Shown one piece after another: positions 54,963-64,000 of a DNA stretch of 64,000 nt. The notes beneath the pieces were generated by a model. That model did no database searches and had not been told where the DNA came from. It worked only from the letters and a program-made list of their open reading frames with translations. Location of the stretch: assembly GCF_003319175.1 (NCBI RefSeq), contig NZ_QOHK01000003.1, positions 310,001 to 374,000 on the forward strand. Direction: 5' to 3'. This DNA comes from Blastococcus sp. TF02-8. GTDB taxonomy: Bacteria; Actinomycetota; Actinomycetes; Mycobacteriales; Geodermatophilaceae. The position numbers were made by a program, and so were the translations under genes. Numbering within the stretch: position 1 is the stretch's first letter; each line of letters opens with the position of its first letter.

Positions 54963-55058
54963 CTGGCTCGGCCGAGCCCCCGGTCGGGTGCGAGCGGGGC
55001 CCTGGCCGGGTCAGGCGCAACACGCCCGCAACGCAGCCGCCGGACACGCGGTGCGGAG

Positions 55059-55097
55059 TTCACCGCGGCGAAACGTCGGACCGCCGTCGCCGGAAAC
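55059..55097 (+). promoter_or_regulatory. Candidate GlnR binding site upstream of amtB
   Basis: TTCAC (55059-55063), a 6-bp gap and GAAAC (55070-55074) match the GlnR half-box layout gTnAC-n6-GAAAC except for the first base. A second GAAAC at 55093-55097 lies 23 bp further instead of the ideal 22, with a poor partner a-site. The site is 70-108 bp before the amtB start, a normal place for an activator of nitrogen-assimilation genes. Confidence 0.4.
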
Positions 55098-55166
55098 ACG
55101 TGCCCGGCACGGTGAACGCCACTCGATCCGGGTCGCCCGCGGCCCCGAACACTGGAGGAGGTTGCC

Positions 55167-56833
<1,667 letters not shown>

Positions 56834-56942
56834 GGCCGGGAGCAGCTGAGGACGTCGGCCGGGAGCGGACCACCGTCACCCGGCCGGCGTCCTCGCGCAC
56901 CTGCCCACGTCCCACGCACGTCCGACACATCGAGGGGGAGCC

Positions 56943-59330
56943 GTGCTGGACACCGAGGCGCTGCCGCGGCTCGGCCGGGCCGAGCGGGTCGCCGTGCTCG
57001 ACGAATGGCTGACCGGGCTGCTCGGCGAGGCCGTCGGTGGCACCCCCCAGCCGAAGCAGCGCCGGGGCGGTCCGCCGCCGCGCACCGGGACCGAGGGGAT
57101 CGCCCTCGTCGCGGTCGGCAGCCTGGGCCGCCGCGAGCTGCCGCCGCACGGCGACCTCGACCTGGTGCTCGTGCACGAGGGGCGTCCGGAGATCGCGGCC
57201 ATCGCCGACGCGCTCTGGTACCCCGTGTGGGACGCCGGCCTGCGGCTGGACCACTCGGTGCGCTCGGTGTCCGAGGCGGTGTCCGTGGCCTCGACCGACG
57301 CGAAGGCCGGGCTGGGGCTGCTCGACGCCCGGCTCGTCGCCGGGGACGCGGAGCTAGCCGCCCGGCTGCGCAGCGCCACGCTGGCCAGCTGGCGCCAGCA
57401 CGCCTCGCGGCTGCTCCCGCAGCTGCGCGACATCCGCCGGGAGCGGGCGCACCGGCTCGGCGAGCTGGCCTTCCTGCTGGAGCCTGACCTCAAGGAGGCC
57501 TACGGCGGCCTGCGCGAAGGGCAGGTGCTGCGCGCCACCGCGGCGGCGCAGGTGGCCGACGAGCCCAGCGCCGAGGCCGAGCAGGCCTACGCCTTCCTCC
57601 TCGACGTCCGCGACGAGCTGCGCGCTCGCAGCGGCCGCTCCGGCGACGTGCTCGTCCGCCAGGAGCAGCGTCCGGTCGCCGAGGCACTGGGCCTGGCCGA
57701 CGAGGACGTCCTCCTCCGCGAGGTCAGCCTCGCCGGACGCCGGCTGGCGTTCATCGCCGACGAGACGTGGCGGCGCGTGGAGGCCGCGCTCGTGCGGCGT
57801 CCCCGGGGCCGCTACCGCCGGGTGCGCCGGGAGCCCCTCGCCGAGGGGGTCGTCCGCCAGGGCGACGAGGTGGTGCTGGCCCGGGACGCGCGACCGGCAG
57901 CCGACCCCGGTCTCGTGCTGCGCGCGTCCGCCGCCGCGGCCCGGGCCGACCTGCTGCTCTCGCCCTACACGCTCAAGGTGCTGGCCGTGCACAGCCCGCC
58001 GATGCCCGAGCCGTGGCCACCGGAGGCGCGGTGGTCGTTCCTGCGGGTGCTGGCCAGCGGGCGCTCGGCCGTCCGGGTGCTGGAGCAGCTGGACCAGGAG
58101 GGGTTGCTGTCCCGCCTGCTGCCGGAGTGGGACCGGGTGCGCTCCCTGCCGCAGCGGCACCCCTGGCACCGCTTCACCGTCGACCGGCACCTCGTGGAGG
58201 CCGCCGCGGCCGCCAGCGAGCTGACCCGCGACGTCGACCGCCCCGACCTGCTCCTCGTCGGGGCCCTGCTGCACGACATCGGCAAGGGCTACCCGGGCGA
58301 CCACAGCGTGGTGGGGGAGCCGGTGGCCGCCGAGATCGCGACCCGCATGGGCTTCTCGCCGGCCGACGTCGCCACGCTGGCGACGCTCGTGCGCCACCAC
58401 CTGCTCCTGCCGGCGACGGCGACCCGGCGCGACATCGACGACCCGGCGACGATCGAGCGGGTCGCCGACACGATCGGCCGCGACGCATCGGTCCTGCACC
58501 TGCTGCACGCGCTGGCCCAGGCCGACGGGGCGGCGACCAGCGCCTCGGCGTGGTCGCCGTGGAAGGCGCACCTCGTCGCCGGCCTGGTGGCGCGCGTGCA
58601 GGGCAAGCTCGGCGGCGGCCCCGTGATCGCCCCCGAGCCGGTGCTGAACCCGACCGGCGCCCAGGTCGTCGCCCCGCTGCCCGACTCCGCGGACGCCGCC
58701 GGGGCCGTGGCGGTGGGGATCCAGGACGTCGCCGACGGCCAGCAGGTGACCGTGCGCGCGCCCGACCGGCCGGGGCTGCTCAGCACCTGCGCCGGCGTGC
58801 TCGCGCTCAACCAGCTCGACGTCCGCGCCGCGAAGATGACCGTCGAGGACGGCTACGGGACGGGCGTGTTCGCCGTCCGGCCGCGGTTCGGCCGGGCGCC
58901 GGTTCCCGAGATCCTCGCCGACGCGGTGCGGGCCGCCCTGGAGGGGACGCTGCCGCTGGCCGACCGCCTGCGGCAGCGGGAGGCCGACTACCGCCAGGAC
59001 GGCGGCCGGACGGCGCCGCCGCGCATCTCCTGGCACAACGGCGAGGTGAGCGGGACGGCGACCGGCATCATCGAGGTGCGGGCGGCCGACCGGGCGGGGC
59101 TGCTGTACCGGCTCACCGCGGCGATCACGGGGGAGGGGCTGGACGTGACGTCGGCCCTGATCGAGACCCTCGGCGCGGACGCCGTCGACTGCTTCTACGT
59201 GTGCAACCCGTCGGGTTCCCCGGTCGAGCCGGAGCAGCGCCGCCGGGTCGACGACGCCCTCGTGGCGGCCACGCTGGGAGTCGCGGCGGATCCGCTGGAC
59301 ACCGCCGACACGCCGGGTCGCCTGCGGTGA
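56943..59330 (+). CDS. glnD: PII nucleotidyltransferase / GlnD
   Basis: A 795-residue enzyme that modifies PII (adenylyltransferase in Actinobacteria). The N-terminal nucleotidyltransferase motif is GSLGRRELPPHGDLDLVLVH (~56-75); the usual Ser before the first Asp is Gly, but both catalytic Asp are kept. A GlnE-like helical region follows, then an HD domain (LLLVGALLHDIGKGYPGDHS, ~440) and two C-terminal ACT domains (VTVRAPDRPGLLSTCAGVL and IEVRAADRAGLLYRLTAAI). All four parts are intact. GTG 56943 follows GAGGGGGAGCC. Confidence 0.94.
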   Translation: MLDTEALPRLGRAERVAVLDEWLTGLLGEAVGGTPQPKQRRGGPPPRTGTEGIALVAVGSLGRRELPPHGDLDLVLVHEGRPEIAAIADALWYPVWDAGLRLDHSVRSVSEAVSVASTDAKAGLGLLDARLVAGDAELAARLRSATLASWRQHASRLLPQLRDIRRERAHRLGELAFLLEPDLKEAYGGLREGQVLRATAAAQVADEPSAEAEQAYAFLLDVRDELRARSGRSGDVLVRQEQRPVAEALGLADEDVLLREVSLAGRRLAFIADETWRRVEAALVRRPRGRYRRVRREPLAEGVVRQGDEVVLARDARPAADPGLVLRASAAAARADLLLSPYTLKVLAVHSPPMPEPWPPEARWSFLRVLASGRSAVRVLEQLDQEGLLSRLLPEWDRVRSLPQRHPWHRFTVDRHLVEAAAAASELTRDVDRPDLLLVGALLHDIGKGYPGDHSVVGEPVAAEIATRMGFSPADVATLATLVRHHLLLPATATRRDIDDPATIERVADTIGRDASVLHLLHALAQADGAATSASAWSPWKAHLVAGLVARVQGKLGGGPVIAPEPVLNPTGAQVVAPLPDSADAAGAVAVGIQDVADGQQVTVRAPDRPGLLSTCAGVLALNQLDVRAAKMTVEDGYGTGVFAVRPRFGRAPVPEILADAVRAALEGTLPLADRLRQREADYRQDGGRTAPPRISWHNGEVSGTATGIIEVRAADRAGLLYRLTAAITGEGLDVTSALIETLGADAVDCFYVCNPSGSPVEPEQRRRVDDALVAATLGVAADPLDTADTPGRLR

Positions 59331-59398
59331 ACTGTCGGTAGGCCGTGCGAACGTCGGGGAACCGGGACGGAACGGTCCCCCTGACGAGAGGAGCCTCC

Positions 59399-59590
59399 GT
59401 GGACACGCGACTGTGGCCCTGCACCCCGTGCGGGGAGATCACGGTGTTCGTCCAGCCGCCGTGCGCCGACGGTCACACCGACGACGGCGGGGAGTGCCCC
59501 GAGTGGGCCTGCGCCGACTGCGGCTCGGCCGTGGTCATGGGAGAGCCGGCCGTGGCGGGGGACGTCGTGCGCGCCCGCATCGCCGCCTGA
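59399..59590 (+). CDS. Small cysteine-rich (zinc-ribbon-like) protein
   Basis: A 63-residue protein with CTPCGE and CADCGS pairs plus two more Cys (PPCADG, GECPEWAC), which suggests a zinc ribbon. The start at GTG 59399 has GAGAGGAG directly upstream; a longer frame from 59345 has no ribosome-binding site. No family is recognised. The gene lies between glnD and ffh, with a TACCCT -10 for ffh following its stop. Confidence 0.7.
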   Translation: MDTRLWPCTPCGEITVFVQPPCADGHTDDGGECPEWACADCGSAVVMGEPAVAGDVVRARIAA

Positions 59591-59600
59591 GCGCACTCGA

Positions 59601-59606
59601 TACCCT
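59601..59606 (+). promoter_or_regulatory. Probable -10 element of ffh
   Basis: TACCCT matches TANNNT. A start near 59613 would leave a ~47-nt leader, which includes a small GCGGGTTTCCCGC hairpin (59627-59639) before the ffh GTG at 59660. Confidence 0.45.
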
Positions 59607-59659
59607 GGGGTCAGGTGGTGCGGGTTTCCCGCGCCCGTGACTTCTGCTGAGGACGTGCT

Positions 59660-61228
59660 GTGTTCGAGACCCTCTCCGACCGCCTGGACAAGGTCTTCAC
59701 CGGCCTGCGTGGCAAGGGCCGGCTCACCGACGCCGACATCGACGCCACCGCGCGCGAGATCCGCATCGCGCTGCTCGAGGCCGACGTCGCCCTGCCCGTG
59801 GTGCGGGCCTTCATCGACGCGGTCAAGGAGCGCGCCCGCGGGGCCGACGTCTCCCAGGCGCTGAACCCGGCGCAGCAGGTCATCAAGATCGTCAACGAGG
59901 AGCTCATCGCGATCCTCGGCGGCGAGACCCGCCGCATCCGGCTGGCCAAGCAGTCGCCGACGGTGATCATGCTCGCCGGCCTGCAGGGTGCCGGTAAGAC
60001 GACGCTCGCCGGCAAGCTCGGCCGTTGGCTCAAGGAGCAGGGCCACACCCCGCTGCTGGTCGCCGCAGACCTCCAGCGGCCCAACGCCGTCAACCAGCTG
60101 TCCATCGTGGCCGGTCAGGCCGGCGTCGACGCGTTCACCCCGGAGCCCGGCAACGGCGTGGGCGACCCGGTGCAGGTGGCCCGCGACTCGATCGAGCACG
60201 CGCGCCGCACGATGCACGACGTCGTCGTGGTCGACACCGCCGGCCGGCTGGGCATCGACGCCGAGCTCATGCAGCAGGCCGCCGACATCCGCGACGCCGT
60301 CCGGCCCGACGAGACGCTGTTCGTCGTCGACGCGATGATCGGCCAGGACGCGGTGAACACCGCACAGGCCTTCGCCGAGGGCGTCGGCTTCTCCGGCGTC
60401 GTGCTCACCAAGCTCGACGGTGACGCCCGCGGTGGTGCGGCCCTGTCGGTGCGGTACGTGACCGGCCAGCCGATCATGTTCGCCTCGACCGGCGAGAAGC
60501 TCACCGACTTCGACGTCTTCCACCCCGAGCGGATGGCCTCGCGCATCCTCGGCATGGGTGACGTGCTCACCCTCATCGAGCAGGCCGAGAAGACCTTCGA
60601 CGCCGAGCAGGCCGAGCGGATGGCCGGCAAGCTCGCCTCCCGCGAGGGCTTCACGCTCGAGGACTTCCTCGAGCAGATGATCGCCATCCGCAAGATGGGG
60701 CCGATCGCCAACCTGCTCGGCATGCTGCCCGGCGCCGGTCAGATGAAGGAGCAGCTCAAGCAGCTCGACGACCGGGAGCTCGACCGGATCACCGCCATCA
60801 TCCGCTCGATGACTCCGGAGGAACGGGTCAACTCCAAGCTGATCAACGCCTCGCGGCGGGTCCGCATCGCCAACGGCTCGGGGCGCAGCGTGACCGACGT
60901 CAACCAGCTGCTGGAGCGCTTCGCGCAGGCCCAGAAGATGATGAGCCAGATGGCCGGGAGCATGGGCCTGCCGGGCATGGGCCCGATGTCGAAGAAGCAG
61001 CGCGGTCGCCAGCAGCAGGCGCAGGCCGCCCGCGGCAAGGGCAAGAAGGGCAAGGGCAAGGCCAAGGGTGGTCCGGCGCGGCGTCCCGTGGGCGCTCCGG
61101 GACTGCCGCCGGGTCTCCCGGGAGGCAACCCCTTCGGGAGCGGCATGCCGGGGCTGCCGCCCGGTCAGGGGCTGCCCGACCTCAGCAAGCTGAACTTCGA
61201 CCAGTTCAAGGACCAGCAGGGCAAGTGA
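59660..61228 (+). CDS. ffh: Signal recognition particle protein Ffh
   Basis: The SRP54 GTPase has 522 residues. The N domain begins MFETLSDRLDKVFTGLRGKG. G motifs are AGLQGAGKTTLAGKLGRWL (~107), AADLQRPNAVNQL, VVDTAGRLGID and LTKLDGDARGG. The M domain (~300-450) has Met-rich segments (MIAIRKMG, MLPGAGQMKEQ, KMMSQMAGSMGLPGMGPM) for signal sequences and 4.5S RNA. The tail is a Lys/Gly-rich stretch (GKGKKGKGKAKGG) followed by a Gly/Pro/Leu stretch. The stop overlaps the amidohydrolase gene (GTGA). Confidence 0.96.
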   Translation: MFETLSDRLDKVFTGLRGKGRLTDADIDATAREIRIALLEADVALPVVRAFIDAVKERARGADVSQALNPAQQVIKIVNEELIAILGGETRRIRLAKQSPTVIMLAGLQGAGKTTLAGKLGRWLKEQGHTPLLVAADLQRPNAVNQLSIVAGQAGVDAFTPEPGNGVGDPVQVARDSIEHARRTMHDVVVVDTAGRLGIDAELMQQAADIRDAVRPDETLFVVDAMIGQDAVNTAQAFAEGVGFSGVVLTKLDGDARGGAALSVRYVTGQPIMFASTGEKLTDFDVFHPERMASRILGMGDVLTLIEQAEKTFDAEQAERMAGKLASREGFTLEDFLEQMIAIRKMGPIANLLGMLPGAGQMKEQLKQLDDRELDRITAIIRSMTPEERVNSKLINASRRVRIANGSGRSVTDVNQLLERFAQAQKMMSQMAGSMGLPGMGPMSKKQRGRQQQAQAARGKGKKGKGKAKGGPARRPVGAPGLPPGLPGGNPFGSGMPGLPPGQGLPDLSKLNFDQFKDQQGK

Positions 61229-62310
61229 ACGCACCCGCGCTCCACCTCGCCGGTGTGGTGCTCCCCGAGGGGGAGCACCGGGACGTCTGGGTGCGCGAGG
61301 GGCGGTTCACCTTCGAGCCGGTCCCGGGCGCGGAGACGGTCAGCCGCGGTGGCTGGATGGTCCCCGGGCTGGTCGACGCGCACTGCCACGTGGGGATCCT
61401 GCGCGGGGGCGGTCACGCCGAGGACCTCGCGGAGGCGCGGGCCCAGGCGATCGTGGAACGCGATGCCGGCGTGCTGGCGCTGCGCGACTGCGGCTCGCCG
61501 GTCGACACCCGGGCCCTGGACGACGACCCGGACCTGCCCACCATCATCCGGGCCGGGCGGCACATCGCGCGCACCCGCCGGTACATCCCCGGCCTCGGCA
61601 TCGAGATCGAGCCCGAGGACCTGGTCGAGCAGACCCGCGTGCAGGCCCGGCGCGGCGACGGCTGGGTGAAGCTGGTGGGGGACTGGATCGACCGCTCGGT
61701 CGGCGACCTCGCACCCGAGTGGCCGGCGGACGTCGTGGCCGCGGCGATCGCGGCCGCGCACGAGGAGGGGGCGCGGGTCACCGCGCACACCTTCGGCACC
61801 GACGCGCTGCCGGCGCTGATCGAGGCGGGCATCGACTGCATCGAGCACGGCACGGGGCTGACCGAGGAGCTCATCGGCGAGATGGCCCGCCGGGGCACCG
61901 CCGTCGTCCCGACCCTGGTGAACGTGGAGAACTTCCCGGGGTTCGCGGAGGCGGGGGAGAAGAAGTTCCCCACCTACGCCAGCACGATGCGGCGGCTCTA
62001 CGCCAACTCCGGCGCCGTGGTGCGGGCCGCGTTCGAGGCCGGGGTGCCGGTGTTCGCAGGCACCGACGCCGGGGGCGGCATCGACCACGGCGTGATCGCC
62101 GACGAGATCCGCGCGCTGTGCGAGGCGGGCATCCCGGCCGAGGACGCGCTGGCCGCCGGCTCGTGGAGGGCGCGGGAGTGGCTGGGGCTGCGGGGAATCG
62201 AGGAGGGCGCGCAGGCCGACGTCGTCGTCTACGACACCGACCCGCGGGCGGACCTCCAGTCGCTACAGCGACCGCAACGAACGATCCTCCGCGGCCGCGT
62301 CGTCGCCTGA
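61225..62310 (+). CDS. Amidohydrolase family protein
   Basis: A 361-residue TIM-barrel metallohydrolase. The metal His pair is in GLVDAHCHVGIL (HxH, ~53-55), and further metal His residues are in VTAHTFGTDAL and CIEHGTGLT. FAGTDAGGGIDHG gives the catalytic Asp. The class is close to imidazolonepropionase- or prolidase-like amidohydrolases found next to ffh in many Actinobacteria; the substrate is unknown. GTG 61225 overlaps the ffh stop, so it is cotranslated with SRP. The 3' end carries one copy of the GTCGCTACAGCGAC dyad. Confidence 0.88.
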   Translation: MNAPALHLAGVVLPEGEHRDVWVREGRFTFEPVPGAETVSRGGWMVPGLVDAHCHVGILRGGGHAEDLAEARAQAIVERDAGVLALRDCGSPVDTRALDDDPDLPTIIRAGRHIARTRRYIPGLGIEIEPEDLVEQTRVQARRGDGWVKLVGDWIDRSVGDLAPEWPADVVAAAIAAAHEEGARVTAHTFGTDALPALIEAGIDCIEHGTGLTEELIGEMARRGTAVVPTLVNVENFPGFAEAGEKKFPTYASTMRRLYANSGAVVRAAFEAGVPVFAGTDAGGGIDHGVIADEIRALCEAGIPAEDALAAGSWRAREWLGLRGIEEGAQADVVVYDTDPRADLQSLQRPQRTILRGRVVA

Positions 62311-62327
62311 GCCGTCGCTACAGCGAC
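62259..62327. repeat. Pair of GTCGCTACAGCGAC dyads
   Basis: The palindrome GTCGCT-AC-AGCGAC occurs at 62259-62272 (inside the amidohydrolase end) and 62314-62327 (just after its stop). The flanks CCA before the first and TGG after the second extend the symmetry of the whole 69-bp element. It could fold as a cruciform or act as a terminator. Confidence 0.6.
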
Positions 62328-62371
62328 TGGAACCAGCTGCCGACCCGGCCCACGGCTGGTTGACTCCTCGC

Positions 62372-62542
62372 ATGGTGGAGCCACTGCCGGAACCGGACCC
62401 GCTCATCGACCCGACCGAGCCGGCGCCCGACGACCCGGGCGAGCTGCTGCCCGACACCCCGGACACGCTGCCGCCACCGCCGATCGAGGCCACGCCCGAC
62501 GACCCCGGCGGCGATCCGGGTGGCGTCCCCGAGCCCGCCTGA
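62372..62542 (+). CDS. Small acidic proline-rich protein
   Basis: A 56-residue protein, almost entirely Pro, Asp, Glu, Leu and Thr: MVEPLPEPDPLIDPTEPAPD and so on, with PDDPGELLPD and PDDPGGDPGG repeats. It must be intrinsically disordered and strongly negative. No ribosome-binding site is seen; TTG at 62360 is an alternative start. The composition is unlike a random frame in this GC range on the minus side, but evidence that it is translated is weak. Function unknown. Confidence 0.5.
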   Translation: MVEPLPEPDPLIDPTEPAPDDPGELLPDTPDTLPPPPIEATPDDPGGDPGGVPEPA

Positions 62543-62587
62543 CGGGCCGTCGCGGTCTCAGGTGCTCCCGCCTGGGAGACTGCTCTC

Positions 62588-64000
62588 GTGCTCCTTCGCA
62601 TGTCGACGCTGTTCCTGCGCACCCTCCGCGACGACCCGGCCGACGCCGAGGTCGCCAGCCACCGCCTGCTCGCGCGGGCCGGCTACATCCGCCGGGCCGC
62701 TCCGGGCGGGTTCACCTGGCTGCCGCTGGGCTTCCGCGTGTTCCGCAACGTCGAGCGGATCGTCCGCGAGGAGATGGACCGGATGGGCGCGCAGGAGGTG
62801 CACTTCCCGGCGCTGCTGCCGAAGGAGCCCTACGAGGCGACCGGCCGCTGGACCGAGTACGGCGACAACCTCTTCCGCCTGAAGGACCGCCGCGGTGTGG
62901 ACCACCTGCTCGGGCCCACGCACGAGGAGATGTTCACGCTCCTGGTCAAGGACCTCTACTCGTCGTACAAGGACCTGCCGCTCTCGCTCTACCAGATCCA
63001 GACCAAGTTCCGGGACGAGGCGCGTCCCCGGGCGGGCCTGCTGCGCGGCCGCGAGTTCACGATGAAGGACAGCTACTCCTTCGACGTCGACGACGCCGGT
63101 CTGGACAAGAGCTACGCCGCGCACCGCGACGCCTACATCCGGATCTTCGACCGCCTGGGCCTGGAGTACGCCATCGTCTCGGCGATGTCGGGCGCCATGG
63201 GCGGTTCGAAGAGCGAGGAGTTCCTCCACCCGACCGAGATCGGCGAGGACACCTTCGTCCGTTCCGCCGGCGGCTACGCGGCGAACGTCGAGGCCGTCAC
63301 GACGGTCGTCCCGGACGGGATCCCGCTCGAGGGCCTGCCCGAGGCGCACGTCGAGGACACTCCCGACACCCCGACCATCGAGACGCTGGTCGCCGTCGCG
63401 AACGAGCTCTTCCCCGACGCGGGCTACACCGGGGCCTCGACGCTGAAGAACGTCGTCGTCACGCTGGTGCAGCCCGACGGCACCCGTGAGCCGCTGGTCA
63501 TCGGTCTGCCCGGCGACCGCGAGGTCGACGCCAAGCGCCTCGAGGCGCAGGTCGCCCCGGCCGAGGTCGAGGCGTTCACCGAGTTCGACAAGCACCCGGC
63601 CCTGGTGAAGGGCTACATCGGCCCGCAGGTGCTCGGCGCCGAGAGCGAGTCGGGCATCCGCTACCTGGTCGACCCCCGCGTGGTCAGCGGGAGCAGCTGG
63701 ATCACCGGCGCCAACGAGCCGGGCAAGCACGTGTTCGACCTGGTGGCCGGCCGGGACTTCACCTGGGACGGCGTCATCGAGGCCGCCGAGGTGCTGGCCG
63801 GTGATCCCGCGCCCGACGGCTCCGGCCCGCTGGAGCTCGCCCGCGGGGTGGAGATCGGCCACATCTTCCAGCTGGGCCGCAAGTACGCCGAGGCGCTCGA
63901 CCTCAAGGTGCTCGACGAGAACGGCAAGCTCGTCACGGTCACCATGGGCTCCTACGGCATCGGCGTCTCCCGCGCCGTCGCCGCCATCGCCGAGTCCACC
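62588..64000 (+). CDS. proS: Proline--tRNA ligase, N-terminal part (truncated by window edge)
   Basis: A class II aminoacyl-tRNA synthetase for tRNA-Pro. 471 residues are visible and the frame is open to the window end. The core starts [42 protein letters not shown] is near class II motif 1, and [23 protein letters not shown] covers motif 2. The YaK/INS editing domain begins around residue 220, and [13 protein letters not shown]-like text ([13 protein letters not shown]) precedes the end. It is the bacterial long form. ATG at 62600 is an equally good start. Confidence 0.95.
   Translation, partial: MLLRMSTLFLRTLRDDPADAEVASHRLLARAGYIRRAAPGGFTWLPLGFRVFRNVERIVREEMDRMGAQEVHFPALLPKEPYEATGRWTEYGDNLFRLKDRRGVDHLLGPTHEEMFTLLVKDLYSSYKDLPLSLYQIQTKFRDEARPRAGLLRGREFTMKDSYSFDVDDAGLDKSYAAHRDAYIRIFDRLGLEYAIVSAMSGAMGGSKSEEFLHPTEIGEDTFVRSAGGYAANVEAVTTVVPDGIPLEGLPEAHVEDTPDTPTIETLVAVANELFPDAGYTGASTLKNVVVTLVQPDGTREPLVIGLPGDREVDAKRLEAQVAPAEVEAFTEFDKHPALVKGYIGPQVLGAESESGIRYLVDPRVVSGSSWITGANEPGKHVFDLVAGRDFTWDGVIEAAEVLAGDPAPDGSGPLELARGVEIGHIFQLGRKYAEALDLKVLDENGKLVTVTMGSYGIGVSRAVAAIAEST

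Overview
The window is a contiguous piece of a high-GC actinobacterial chromosome, with strong G/C bias at third codon positions, many GTG starts and dense ATGA/GTGA overlaps. Gene order closely follows the conserved Mycobacterium/Streptomyces block ilvB-ilvN-ilvC-serA-leuB-(FAH)-gltX-(iclR)-leuC-leuD-mutT1-ppk-cofC-gpsA-ddl-thiL-rpmB-(DAK)-recG-rsmD-coaD-sepIVA-yceD-rpmF-rnc-mutM-smc-ftsY-amt-glnB-glnD-ffh-proS. A phosphatidylcholine synthase gene, a Moco sulfite oxidase and Pro/Tyr/Gln-rich membrane proteins point to the Geodermatophilaceae (Blastococcus, Geodermatophilus, Modestobacter). That placement is inference, not proof. I see no insertion sequence, prophage, CRISPR array or rRNA, and no gene-free stretch over 300 bases.

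Layout. 1-8948: branched-chain amino acid and serine synthesis (ilvB end, ilvN, ilvC, serA, leuB, cimA), interrupted by three paralogous low-complexity membrane proteins on the minus strand. Between leuB and cimA lies a Thr/Ile-coding leader peptide followed by two hairpins and a U-tract, a candidate transcription attenuator. 8939-13885: a minus-strand trio (VOC protein, monooxygenase-like protein, class I amidotransferase), then FAH-family enzyme, gltX and a CPBP membrane protease. 13965-14363: tRNA-Gln(CTG) and two identical tRNA-Glu(CTC) units. 14420-18728: galT-galK-Na+/solute symporter-small membrane protein, apparently a galactose operon. 18738-22649: sulfite oxidase, an IclR regulator divergent from leuCD (NdgR/LtbR arrangement). 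22651-35004: mutT1, ppk, cofC (F420), plsC, gpsA, PLP lyase, pcs, ddl, lipoproteins, thiL and a kinase-like protein. 35099-44011: rpmB, a FakA-like kinase, recG, rsmD, coaD, a SepIVA/DivIVA-like protein, yceD-rpmF-rnc-mutM. 44079-51399: smc, two hydrolases on the opposite strand, ftsY. 51408-54933: a membrane-anchored HTH/SH3-like protein and a CbiMNQO-type metal ECF transporter with a Nur-like operator. 55167-64000: amtB-glnB-glnD (nitrogen), a small Cys-rich protein, ffh, an amidohydrolase, a small acidic protein and the start of proS.

A recurring regulatory theme is leaderless initiation. At least nine start codons that mostly lack a Shine-Dalgarno sequence sit 6-9 nt after a TANNNT-type -10 element (serA, leuB, the cimA leader peptide, the FAH/VOC divergent pair, ddl, the FakA-like gene, smc, cbiM). 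The strongest candidates for something new are the cimA attenuator, the Nur-like box on the cbiM promoter, and two CTG start codons inferred from CTGA overlaps.
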